Source: Caldilineaceae bacterium (GTDB taxonomy: Bacteria > Chloroflexota > Anaerolineae > Caldilineales > Caldilineaceae). From it: a stretch of DNA of 53,839 nucleotides. The notes below the pieces were generated by a model. The model did no database searches and was not told the origin of the DNA. It saw only the letters and a program-made list of their open reading frames with translations. Positions within the stretch are counted from its first letter, which is position 1, and each line of letters starts with the position of its first letter. The stretch is from positions 1 through 53,839 of the forward strand of contig JALSIX010000109.1 in NCBI GenBank assembly GCA_026989655.1, written 5' to 3'. Of this stretch, positions 31,259-42,113 are shown in pieces. A program made the position numbers and the translations under genes.

Positions 31259-33129
31259 GCCGTTGCCCCCTCTGCGGCGGTCCAGTGGACCCCCAGTTGC
31301 TGGCCCAGACCACCGAGCTCCACCCACCGGTCCGGCGTCTGGTCCAGTCCGAGCACCCGAATTGGCGTCCCCAGGAGGGCATCTGCCCCACCTGCGCCCG
31401 AGACCGCGCGCGACGCCATGCCCGACGGCGAAGTCCGGTCTCCCTCCACACCCATACCTTCCCCCACACCACCTTCCCCTACTACCATCCCGAGGAGTTC
31501 ACCGTGTTGTCCCAGTGGGAGCGTCTGCCCCACCACCCAGGCTTCGACGGCCAGGGGATCGGGGTGGCCTTCCTGGACAGCGGATACTACCCCCATCCCG
31601 ATTTCGTGGCGGGCTCCTTGAACCTAAGGGCCTTTCTGGACCACATCGGCAGTCCGGCCCGGGTTCGACGCTTCCTGGAAGGCCAGGGGACCCGGGTGCG
31701 CCAGTACGCCAACCTGGTGGCGGGCCGGGCCCACACCGGGTTCGATCTGCCCAGCCTGTGGAGCGATGCGCCCAGCAGTTGGCACGGCCAGATGACCGCG
31801 GCCCTGGCCGCGGGCAACGGCAGCCTCAGTGAAGGCCGTTTCCGGGCCTACGCGCCGGCCGCGACCATGGTCTGGATCAAGATCGGCCGCCCCAACGGGA
31901 GCATCCCCGAGCCCGAGATCCTGGCCGGGCTCCGTTGGCTGCTGGCCAAGGACCATCTCCCGCGCCTGGGCATCCGGGTGGTCAACATCAGTGTCGGGGG
32001 CGACCACCCCCAGTCCTGGTGGGAGAACCCCGTCTGCCTGGCCGTGGAGGCCCTGACCCAGGCCGGCGTCCTGGTGGTGGCCGCCGCAGGCAACAGCGGC
32101 CGGGAGGAGCTGTTGGCCCCCGCCCAGGCCCCTTCCGCGATCACCGTGGGCGGCATGGACGACGGCAACCGGCGCTGGCGGGTGGACCGGCCCAAGGAGC
32201 GAAGGCGCCTCCGACTCTACCGCCACAGCTACGGCCGGGTGTGGGCCGCGGACCGGCCCATCGGGAAGCCGGAGCTCCTGGCCCCGGCCTGCTGGCTCCC
32301 GGCCCCCGTGCTGCCCGGGAGCCCGATCTGCCGGGAGATGTGGGTGCTGGGCCGAGCCTGGCAGGCCCTGGACCGGGGACGGGCTGACCGGGCTCGGCAG
32401 CTTCTCTGGAGACATCGCGACCTGCTGGCCCTCACCGCCCCGGTGCGGCACGCGGGGCCCAGGACCCTGCGCCGACTCCTGCGCTTCCGCATGAACCGGC
32501 ACAAGTGGGTCCACCCCTTCTACCAACACGTGGACGGCACCAGCGTCTCTGCCCCCCAGGTCGCGGCCGTGGCCGCGCAGATGTTCCAGGCCCATCCCGG
32601 CCTCACCCCCCAGCGGGCCAAGGCCCTGCTGATGGCCAGCGCCCTCCCCCTGGACCACCTGCCCCAGGCCCAGACAGGGGCCGGGCTCCTCCAGCCGGCC
32701 CGAGCCGTGGCCCTGGCCCTGCGGGATGCAGGCGGCCCGCTGGCCGGGTTCCCGGTCAGCGGCACCCGCCTGGAGAGCGCCGGGCTGCGCGAGCTGGGGC
32801 TCCCGGTCCAAGCGGCCCAGGCCCTGGAGGCAGGCCCAGGCCCCCAGGCCCCTGCCATGGCCTCGGTCCACTACCTGGGCACCTGGGCCCCAGAGGCCCA
32901 GGCCGTCAGCCTGGTGGGCTCGTTCAACGGATGGCGCCCCGGCGTGCTCCCCCTGTACCGGACCGATAGGGGGTGGTGGCACACGGCCGTGGCGTTCCCC
33001 CCCGGAGAACACCTGTATCGTTTCTGGGTGGTGGACCGCAGCGGGAACGGCCGCTGGCAGCTGGACGGGGAGAACCCTGTGCGGGAGGAGAGCGGGTATC
33101 TGGAGCCCCACAATGTCATCGTGGCATGA
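31255..33129 (+). CDS. Cytosolic S8 subtilase with N-terminal zinc ribbon and C-terminal CBM48/AMPK-beta domain
   Basis: 624 residues from GTG 31255 (GAAGG upstream; overlaps the previous stop). Residues 4-47 contain CPLCGG...CPTC, a zinc-ribbon pair. The S8 catalytic triad is complete: Asp108 (FLDSG), His177 (WHGQMTAA), Asn280 (AAAGNSG) and Ser430 (DGTSVSAP). An Arg-rich helical insertion of ~80 residues (about 355-420) separates the KPELLAPA strand from the Ser loop. Residues about 540-624 are a glycogen-binding CBM48/AMPK-beta fold (VSLVGSFNGWRPG, PPGEHLYRFWVVD). There is no signal peptide or propeptide, which is unusual for subtilases. It could be an intracellular protease targeted to glycogen or another alpha-glucan. 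The 142-aa protein precedes it and an esterase follows. Confidence 0.88.
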   Translation: MSRCPLCGGPVDPQLLAQTTELHPPVRRLVQSEHPNWRPQEGICPTCARDRARRHARRRSPVSLHTHTFPHTTFPYYHPEEFTVLSQWERLPHHPGFDGQGIGVAFLDSGYYPHPDFVAGSLNLRAFLDHIGSPARVRRFLEGQGTRVRQYANLVAGRAHTGFDLPSLWSDAPSSWHGQMTAALAAGNGSLSEGRFRAYAPAATMVWIKIGRPNGSIPEPEILAGLRWLLAKDHLPRLGIRVVNISVGGDHPQSWWENPVCLAVEALTQAGVLVVAAAGNSGREELLAPAQAPSAITVGGMDDGNRRWRVDRPKERRRLRLYRHSYGRVWAADRPIGKPELLAPACWLPAPVLPGSPICREMWVLGRAWQALDRGRADRARQLLWRHRDLLALTAPVRHAGPRTLRRLLRFRMNRHKWVHPFYQHVDGTSVSAPQVAAVAAQMFQAHPGLTPQRAKALLMASALPLDHLPQAQTGAGLLQPARAVALALRDAGGPLAGFPVSGTRLESAGLRELGLPVQAAQALEAGPGPQAPAMASVHYLGTWAPEAQAVSLVGSFNGWRPGVLPLYRTDRGWWHTAVAFPPGEHLYRFWVVDRSGNGRWQLDGENPVREESGYLEPHNVIVA

Positions 33130-33163
33130 AGGCCATGCGGGCCATCGTGGTGTGAGGTGTGCC

Positions 33164-33880
33164 ATGGACCGGGAATATCACCGCTGGTTCAGCCCCCACC
33201 TGGGGCGCGACATGGAGATGCTGGTCTTCGGCCACGGCGGGGCCCGGGTGCTGGTCTTCCCCACCAGCCAGGGGCGGTTCTTCGAGTTCGAGGACCGGGG
33301 GATGGTGAACGCGCTGGAAGAGCACCTGGTGAACGGCTGGATCCAGCTCTACTGCGTGGACAGCGTGGACGCGGAGAGCTTCTACAACCGGAATGCACAT
33401 CCTCGGCTGCGCATCGAACGCCATCTCCAGTACGAGAGGTACCTGGTCCACGAGGTGTTGCCCTTCAGCGAACACCGGAACGGCAACCCCTTTCTCATCA
33501 CGTTGGGGGCCAGCTTCGGCGCCTACCACGCGGTGAACTTCGCGTTCCGCCACCCGGATCGGGTGGGCCGGGTGCTGGGCCTGAGCGGCAAATACGACAT
33601 CTCCACCTTCTTCGACGGCTACTACGACACGGACATCTACCTCCACATCCCGCTCCACTACATCCCCAACCTGACCGACCCCTGGTACATCGGCCACTTG
33701 CAGCGGATGGACATCATCCTGGCCATCGGCCGGGAGGATCCCAACGTGGAGGAGAACCGTCGTCTGAGCGGGCTCCTGTGGGAGAAGGGGATCGGCAATG
33801 CGTTGCGGGAATGGGACGGCTGGGCCCACGACTGGCCCTGGTGGCAGCAGATGGTCCGCCTCTACATCGGCGGTGCATGA
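33164..33880 (+). CDS. Esterase, alpha/beta-hydrolase (PF00756 esterase family)
   Basis: 238 residues. GAGGTG lies five bases before ATG 33164. The nucleophile is Ser117 in GASFG, with the acid probably Asp192 (IGRED) and His222 (GWAHDWPWW). The short enzyme resembles esterase D/Fes-like hydrolases, with no signal peptide. It follows the CBM48 protease by 34 bases on the same strand and ends six bases before a convergent gene. Unlike the hydrolase domain of the caspase protein upstream, this one keeps its Ser. The substrate is unknown. Confidence 0.87.
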   Translation: MDREYHRWFSPHLGRDMEMLVFGHGGARVLVFPTSQGRFFEFEDRGMVNALEEHLVNGWIQLYCVDSVDAESFYNRNAHPRLRIERHLQYERYLVHEVLPFSEHRNGNPFLITLGASFGAYHAVNFAFRHPDRVGRVLGLSGKYDISTFFDGYYDTDIYLHIPLHYIPNLTDPWYIGHLQRMDIILAIGREDPNVEENRRLSGLLWEKGIGNALREWDGWAHDWPWWQQMVRLYIGGA

Positions 33881-33886
33881 GGGCCC

Positions 33887-34705
33887 TCAGCCGGCATCGG
33901 CCACCGCGTCCATGAAGGCCTGGATCCGGGCCCGATCCCAGGGCGCGGCCAACCCCTCTCGGGTCCAGCCACCCTGGGCCTTGAACGCGGTGCCCACGAT
34001 GACCCCGTGGGCGTGGCGCAAGGCCTGGGCCACGTTTTCCGCCGTGGCCCCACCGCCCAGGTAGAGGGGCACCCCCACCCCGGCAGCTCGCACCCGGTCC
34101 AGCATGGCCAGGGAGCTCTCCAGATCGGGGCCGGTGAGCACCAGCCCATCCGCCCGGCCGAAGGTCGCGGCCTGGCGAGCTGCCTGGGCCAGGGGGAGGG
34201 CGCCCAGCGGCCGGCCCGAACGGTCGTATACGTCCGCCAGGATGGCCAGATGGTCCGCGCCCAGGCGGGCCCGGTACGCGATGGCCTCCTCCGCGCAGCC
34301 CTGGACCACCCCCTCCAGGTGGACCATGGCGCCCACGTACACCTTCAGGCGGACGAACTGCCCCTCCATGGCCAGGGCAGCGGCCAGGGGCTCGCGAGCG
34401 CCCGGCCCCAGGGTACAGACCCCCACCATGAGCTCTGGGTAGGCCCGACGCAGGGCCGCCCCCACCACGCTCAGGACCGCAACCGTGTGGGGATGGATCC
34501 GGGGCCCCCAGGGGGCATCTCCCAGCTCCTGTACGTAGAGGGCCGGCACCCCGGCCTCCACGGCCATCCCGGCCTGTTCCAGCGCATAGTCCACCAGGGC
34601 CGCCACGGAAAGGGCCTGGGGATGGCAGGAGCCGGGCCCTGGCGGCAGGTGGAGCGCGGCAATGACCCGGGGTGGTCGCTCGGTGAACCGAACCCCGGAA
34701 CTCAT
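33887..34705 (-). CDS. BtpA/SgcQ family TIM-barrel protein
   Basis: 272 residues. Family features: VIAALHLPPGPG at the start, YVQELGDAPWG, LAILADVYDRSG and the C-terminal phosphate-binding-like GGGATAENVAQAL / GVIVGTAFK. BtpA was described in cyanobacterial photosystem I biogenesis; SgcQ is its homologue in an E. coli sugar operon. No photosynthesis genes are here, and linkage to an SIS sugar-phosphate protein favours a carbohydrate or nucleoside role. The ATG overlaps the upstream TGA by four bases (ATGA), so it is coupled to the SIS gene. Confidence 0.82.
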   Translation of the reverse strand: MSSGVRFTERPPRVIAALHLPPGPGSCHPQALSVAALVDYALEQAGMAVEAGVPALYVQELGDAPWGPRIHPHTVAVLSVVGAALRRAYPELMVGVCTLGPGAREPLAAALAMEGQFVRLKVYVGAMVHLEGVVQGCAEEAIAYRARLGADHLAILADVYDRSGRPLGALPLAQAARQAATFGRADGLVLTGPDLESSLAMLDRVRAAGVGVPLYLGGGATAENVAQALRHAHGVIVGTAFKAQGGWTREGLAAPWDRARIQAFMDAVADAG

Positions 34706-35853
34706 GGGGGCAGCTCCGTCCAGCGGACACTGGTGCGGATGCGGCTGGCCCCCCCGCCTTCCTCCACGTTGCGCCCTCCGCCGAAGGCCCGGAAGAAGGG
34801 CTCCTGGAGCAGCGCGCTGCGATGGGCCGCCAACAGGGCACCGGGGATCCAGAGCACCAGGGGCGAGAAGACCTCTGGCAGCCCATCGGGGAACGCCACG
34901 CCGGCCAGGGCATGCTGGTGGATCTCCCGGGCGCTCTCCGGCGCGACCACGGCCAGCCGGCGTCCGATGGCCCGGGTGGCTGCGGCCACCTCCGCGGCCC
35001 GGGAGCGATCCCGTCCCCCCGGGGTGAGGAGCACGACAGGTGTGTCTGGCCGACGGGCGAAGTACTGGAGATGGGCCCATTCCTCGGTGTCCTGCCCCCA
35101 GGCGATGTCCCCCGAGGCCTCCAGCACCTTGGCCGCACAGAAGAGAGCTGTGCCGTAGTTGGGCCCGGCTCCCAGGAAGCCGAACTCCTGGGCATCGGTC
35201 CAGCCCTCCACCAGAGCCGGGATGGTCTCTGCCGCAGCCGCCAGGATCTCGGCCCCGACCTGGGCCAGGGCCAACAGGGCCTCCCGGTGTTCCTCGGCCT
35301 CTCCGGGCGCCAGGTGTCCCCGCATCTCCCCCAGCCGGATGGCCAACAGGTAGAGCATGAACAGATGGGCCACGTAGGTGCGGATCCCTGGCGTGGGCCG
35401 TTCCAGGGGCGGCCCCAGGGCCGGGACCCGGGCCACCAACAGATGGTCGGCTGCCTGGGCCACCGGGCTGCCCGGCGTGCCGGTGAGGGCAAAGGTCCGG
35501 GCGCCCGCCTTCCCGGCCAGGGCGATGGCCTCCAGGGTGCGGGCCACCTGGCCCGAGGCAGAGATCCCCACCACCCAGTCGGCCTGACAACGGGTGGCGG
35601 CCAACTGGGGAAGGACGTAGCGGGCACAGTGCATGGCGGTCAACCCGCGGGCATCTATGCCGGACAGGACCTGGAAGGCCATCTCCGCGGCCACGGCAGC
35701 ATGGTGGGAGTCCCCACAGCCGGTGAGCAGGATCCGGGTGGGCTGTCGGGCCATCTCCGGGGTGAGGATGGCCTCAATGGCTTCCTGGAAGGGTGTAAAG
35801 TGCTCGCGGAGGAGCTCCGGTATGCTCGCGATCTCGCGTTGCATGGCGTCCAT
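34702..35853 (-). CDS. Double-SIS-domain sugar isomerase-like protein
   Basis: 383 residues with two SIS domains (about 38-170 and 215-345). The first has LLTGCGDSHHAA and VGISASGQVARTLEAI, the phosphosugar-binding Ser/Thr loop; the second has FLGAGPNYGTALF and a VVLLTPGG strand. This is the architecture of GlmS C-terminal halves and AgaS/FrlB-type isomerases or deglycases, without the glutaminase domain. It probably acts on an amino-sugar or fructoselysine-like phosphate. ATG 35853 is used, ATG 35844 is an alternative. It lies 31 bases after the serpin stop. Confidence 0.85.
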   Translation of the reverse strand: MDAMQREIASIPELLREHFTPFQEAIEAILTPEMARQPTRILLTGCGDSHHAAVAAEMAFQVLSGIDARGLTAMHCARYVLPQLAATRCQADWVVGISASGQVARTLEAIALAGKAGARTFALTGTPGSPVAQAADHLLVARVPALGPPLERPTPGIRTYVAHLFMLYLLAIRLGEMRGHLAPGEAEEHREALLALAQVGAEILAAAAETIPALVEGWTDAQEFGFLGAGPNYGTALFCAAKVLEASGDIAWGQDTEEWAHLQYFARRPDTPVVLLTPGGRDRSRAAEVAAATRAIGRRLAVVAPESAREIHQHALAGVAFPDGLPEVFSPLVLWIPGALLAAHRSALLQEPFFRAFGGGRNVEEGGGASRIRTSVRWTELPP

Positions 35854-35884
35854 GGTACGTCGCTCTCTGGGATGTGGACAGGTT

Positions 35885-37312
35885 TCAAGGCAGGGGCTCG
35901 GGATCCACCACCGCGCCCATGAAGAGAATGGCCTGGCTGTAGCTGTCCCAGATGGCCAGGAAGAAGGGCCGATCGGCCACCACGGACAGGGGCGCGGATT
36001 CGGCGGCCACCCCCACCACCGTGGCCGCGGCGGCCACGGTCCCTTCCTCGTTGACCTCCAGGACCGCGCCGTGTTCGACCAAGGAGATGTAGAGGTTGTT
36101 GCCCTCTTGGCGGAGGTCCTCGGGCAACATGGCCAGGAAATGGGCCTGCCTGGGGTGGAAGGCGCTCTCCATCCCCAGGGCCTGGAGATCCGCGTTGAGC
36201 CTGCGGCGGAACTCCACCTTGAAGCGAGGCAGCCCCACGAAGACCTCCTGGGGTCGGAGACGGCCGATCCACTCCTCCCAGGACGTCGGGGTCAAGCGGG
36301 CCAGGAAGGTGTCCAGATCGCTGCCCTCTGTGGGCACGAAGACCAGCATCTGGATGCGTTCTCCCTGGTAGGCCAGGGCCACGGCCGCGAACTCCTCGGT
36401 GAAGAGCGCGGGGAAGGTCCCCTCCTGCACCATCATGGCCACGCTCTTCACCGTGCCATCGGCCCGGCGGAAGTCCCAGGGTTGAGTGCGCGCGGGGTCG
36501 AAGGCCTCCAACCAGTTGCCCTTGAAGTAGATCGCGTTGACCAGGAAGAGGATCTCGTCCCGGATCTCGTCCAGGAGCTTCCGGATCCTGTCCTGAGTGG
36601 CCTGGGCGATCCAGCCGTTGATCCGGTCCACCGCGGCCGGGTCCGTGAAGTCCAGGACCTCCAGAGCCGCGCCGTAGTGGGCGCGGTTACGGGCCACGAA
36701 GTCCGGATCCAGCCGCCATCCCTGCCGCAGCCACAGGGAATTGGCGATGGACAGCTCCACCCCCGGGGCGGCCCGGAGGCTGTCCTGCAGCTCCCGGGCG
36801 GCCTGGTTCATCTGCTCCAACGGCATCCCCTGGATGTGCAACACCTGGGCCATCTCGGCCGCGGTCCCCTGGCCGGCGCCGTTGTAGGTCATCTGGAGGG
36901 CCAGGGCCACGCTCAACGGGGAGAAGAGGATGTTCGCCTCCAGCGCCGAAGGCGGGTCGGGTGTGGGCAGGGGAGAGACGCTCCGGGCCGGAGAGGGCAA
37001 CGGCGAGACGGTGGCCTGCCCGGGTGGGAGAGCGGCCCCTGTGGGGCCGAGGCTCGGCCCCAGGCCCGCCATCCGGTGCAGGAGGTCGAAGCCAAAGCGG
37101 TTGTTGGCCTCGGCCAGACGGCGGCCCGCTGCACTCAACGGGGGTGGCGGCGGCAGGGAGGGGGTGGGCGATGGCCCGGGTCCACTGGGCCCGGGGGCGG
37201 GCATGGTCGGATCGCTACAGCCGGCCAGCAGGGCCCACAGGATCAGGGCCCACAGGCCCTGGGACGCCAGCTTCCACAGGCCACGCCGTGGCCGTTCAAC
37301 GTATGTGGACAT
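35885..37312 (-). CDS. Lipoprotein serpin (serine protease inhibitor)
   Basis: 475 residues from ATG 37312. A signal peptide and lipobox LAGC (Cys about 32) anchor it outside the membrane, followed by a Pro-rich linker. The serpin core starts NNRFGFDLL; about 40 Pro/Ser-rich residues are inserted between helix A and the ILFSPLSVALAL strand. Inhibitory features are intact: hinge EEGTVAAAAT (422-431) fits the P17-P8 consensus. Counting from the hinge and from the distal PFF strand both give P1 Glu438 - P1' Ser439 (Glu codon at 35999-36001). Inhibitory serpins trap serine or cysteine proteases; P1 Glu suggests a Glu-cutting target. It is first in a likely operon with the SIS and BtpA genes. Confidence 0.93.
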   Translation of the reverse strand: MSTYVERPRRGLWKLASQGLWALILWALLAGCSDPTMPAPGPSGPGPSPTPSLPPPPPLSAAGRRLAEANNRFGFDLLHRMAGLGPSLGPTGAALPPGQATVSPLPSPARSVSPLPTPDPPSALEANILFSPLSVALALQMTYNGAGQGTAAEMAQVLHIQGMPLEQMNQAARELQDSLRAAPGVELSIANSLWLRQGWRLDPDFVARNRAHYGAALEVLDFTDPAAVDRINGWIAQATQDRIRKLLDEIRDEILFLVNAIYFKGNWLEAFDPARTQPWDFRRADGTVKSVAMMVQEGTFPALFTEEFAAVALAYQGERIQMLVFVPTEGSDLDTFLARLTPTSWEEWIGRLRPQEVFVGLPRFKVEFRRRLNADLQALGMESAFHPRQAHFLAMLPEDLRQEGNNLYISLVEHGAVLEVNEEGTVAAAATVVGVAAESAPLSVVADRPFFLAIWDSYSQAILFMGAVVDPEPLP

Positions 37313-37356
37313 CTCGCCCGAGCCCTTTCTCCCCACAGGGTGCCGACGCCAGGAAT

Positions 37357-37385
37357 TTGGCGTTCCAGGGATTTTTGTGTATGAT
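37357..37385 (+). promoter_or_regulatory. Promoter of tRNA-Leu
   Basis: -35 TTGGCG (37357-37362), a 17-base spacer and -10 TATGAT (37380-37385). Transcription would start near 37392, about 16 bases before the tRNA. Confidence 0.75.
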
Positions 37386-37407
37386 CTTACCGGGAACCGA
37401 GAGCTCT

Positions 37408-37493
37408 GCCCCCGTGGCGGAATTGGCATACGCGGCAGGTTGAGGGCCTGTGCCCGAAAGGGCGTGTCCGTTCGAGTCGGACCGGGGGCACCA
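37408..37493 (+). tRNA. tRNA-Leu, anticodon GAG
   Basis: Acceptor GCCCCCG pairs with CGGGGGC, discriminator A and encoded CCA (37491-37493). The anticodon arm GCAGG-TTGAGGG-CCTGT places GAG at 34-36, reading CUC/CUU. The variable arm TGCCCGAAAGGGCG is long, as in class II tRNA-Leu, and the T arm GTCCG TTCGAGT CGGAC is standard. It is flanked by its own promoter and a hairpin. Confidence 0.96.
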
Positions 37494-37497
37494 GGGA

Positions 37498-37522
37498 TGG
37501 GTGGACCGGATGTGTCCACCCA
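37498..37522 (+). terminator. Terminator of tRNA-Leu
   Basis: A 9-bp perfect stem (TGGGTGGAC, 37498-37506, with 37514-37522) and 7-base loop are followed by CCTTCTCTTTC, a pyrimidine-rich tail. It sits between the tRNA and the convergent enolase gene and may serve both. Confidence 0.75.
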
Positions 37523-37569
37523 CCTTCTCTTTCAGGGCCCCCTTCGGCCCATCTTCCCCGAAGCATCCC

Positions 37570-38959
<1,390 letters not shown>

Positions 38960-39065
38960 CCGGCCCCAAGGGGCGCACCCGCGGCCAGCCAACCGGCCTG
39001 GTGTGCCGGGGGCAGCCCCCTTCACAGAAGGAGGGGCCCCCGGGTGCGGTCAGCCCCCTTCCCCG

Positions 39066-39083
39066 CATCCGGGATCCCGGATG
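39066..39083. repeat. 18-bp perfect palindrome upstream of psuG
   Basis: CATCCGGGATCCCGGATG reads the same on both strands. It lies in the 334-base spacer 38872-39205 between divergent eno and psuG, 22 bases before the tandem repeat array. It is a candidate dimer-binding operator. Confidence 0.7.
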
Positions 39084-39105
39084 TGGGGGTTTGTCGAGGG
39101 ACATC

Positions 39106-39169
39106 ACCTGTGATGAAATGGACCTGTGACACAACGGACCTGTGATAAGACGGACCTGGAAGGAAATGG
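39106..39169 (+). repeat. Tandem array of four 16-bp repeats upstream of psuG
   Basis: Four consecutive 16-base units start ACCTG and end GG: 39106-39121, 39122-39137, 39138-39153 (all ACCTGTGA..) and a diverged 39154-39169. The array ends 36 bases before the psuG start codon. The rest of the spacer holds the eno promoter and GC-rich sequence with a repeated CAGCCCCCTT; no ORF is seen. Confidence 0.8.
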
Positions 39170-39205
39170 CCCCATGGACAGCCGGACCCATCGCAGGAGG
39201 AGATC

Positions 39206-40090
39206 GTGACCGACCGCTCCTTGCCCCAGGTGGCGCTGGAATCCACCCTCATCACCCACGGGCTGCCCTATCCCCGCAACCTGGAACTGGCCCGAGCCCT
39301 GGAGGCCGAGGTCCGGGCCCACGGTGCAGAGCCCCGCACCATCGGCGTCATTGCCGGGGAGCCCGTTGTCGGGCTCACGGACGACCAACTGGTCCACCTG
39401 GCCACCACCCAGGGGGTGCGCAAGGTCAGCCGGCGGGATCTGCCGGTGGTGGTGGCCCGGGGGCTCGACGGCAGCACCACCGTGGCCGCCACCATGTGGC
39501 TGGCCCACCGGGCCGGGATCCGGGTCTTCGCGACGGGGGGAATCGGTGGCGTCCACCGGGCCGTGGAGGGTGCTACCTACGACGTGAGCGCGGACCTGCA
39601 CGAGCTCGCGCAGACCCCGGTGCTGGTGGTCTGCGCGGGGGCCAAGGCCATCCTGGATCTGCCCGCCACCCTGGAGGTGCTGGAGACCCTGGGCGTCACC
39701 GTGGTGGGCTACGGCACGGAGGAGTTCCCCGCGTTCTACAGCCGGCACAGCGGGCTGCCGGTGGACGTCCGCTGCGACGCCCCGGAAGAGGTGGCGGCCG
39801 TCTGGCGGGCCAGGCAGCGCCTGGGACTTCCCGGCGGCCTGCTGGTCGCCGTCCCTGTGCCCCCGGAGGCAGAGATCCCGGCCGAGGAGATCGAGCCCAC
39901 CATCCGACAGGCCGTCCGCGAGGCCACGGACCGGGGGCTCCGCTCCGGCGAGGTGACGCCGTTCCTGCTGGCCCGCCTGGCCGAGCTGACGGGAGAACGC
40001 AGCGTCCAGGCCAACATGGCCCTGCTGCTCAACAACGCCCGGGTGGCGTCGGCCCTGGCCCGGGCCCTGGCTCAGGCCGACGGGCCGTGA
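39206..40090 (+). CDS. psuG: Pseudouridine-5'-phosphate glycosidase
   Basis: 294 residues. It cleaves the C-C glycosidic bond of pseudouridine 5'-phosphate to uracil and ribose 5-phosphate. Family features: VALESTLITHGLPYP (active-site Glu), TIGVIAGEPVVGL, KVSRRDL (catalytic Lys), FATGGIGGVHR, VVCAGAKAILDLP and TEEFPAFYSRHSG. The GTG start at 39206 has AGGAGGAG three bases before it. The pseudouridine kinase gene psuK, the usual partner, is not adjacent. Upstream tandem repeats may regulate it. A hairpin separates it from convergent ftsH. Confidence 0.95.
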   Translation: MTDRSLPQVALESTLITHGLPYPRNLELARALEAEVRAHGAEPRTIGVIAGEPVVGLTDDQLVHLATTQGVRKVSRRDLPVVVARGLDGSTTVAATMWLAHRAGIRVFATGGIGGVHRAVEGATYDVSADLHELAQTPVLVVCAGAKAILDLPATLEVLETLGVTVVGYGTEEFPAFYSRHSGLPVDVRCDAPEEVAAVWRARQRLGLPGGLLVAVPVPPEAEIPAEEIEPTIRQAVREATDRGLRSGEVTPFLLARLAELTGERSVQANMALLLNNARVASALARALAQADGP

Positions 40091-40096
40091 ACGCCA

Positions 40097-40124
40097 AACG
40101 GCCACCCCCCGTGGGATGGCCGTT
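40097..40124. terminator. Hairpin terminator between psuG and ftsH
   Basis: AACGGCCA (40097-40104) pairs with TGGCCGTT (40117-40124) across 12 bases, between convergent stops. The stem is short, with no T-run. Confidence 0.55.
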
Positions 40125-40168
40125 GCGGTCCACACAGCGTACATCAGAGGCTGTTCGGGCCCGCCACC

Positions 40169-42070
<1,902 letters not shown>

Positions 42071-42113
42071 GGGATCTGGGTTCTTCTCCTGCGGGGCCGC
42101 GTACGGCCTTGTC

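Noticed and set aside
30717-33880. A selenoprotein near selC
   Set aside because: I found no in-frame TGA joining two conserved halves of any gene in the window.
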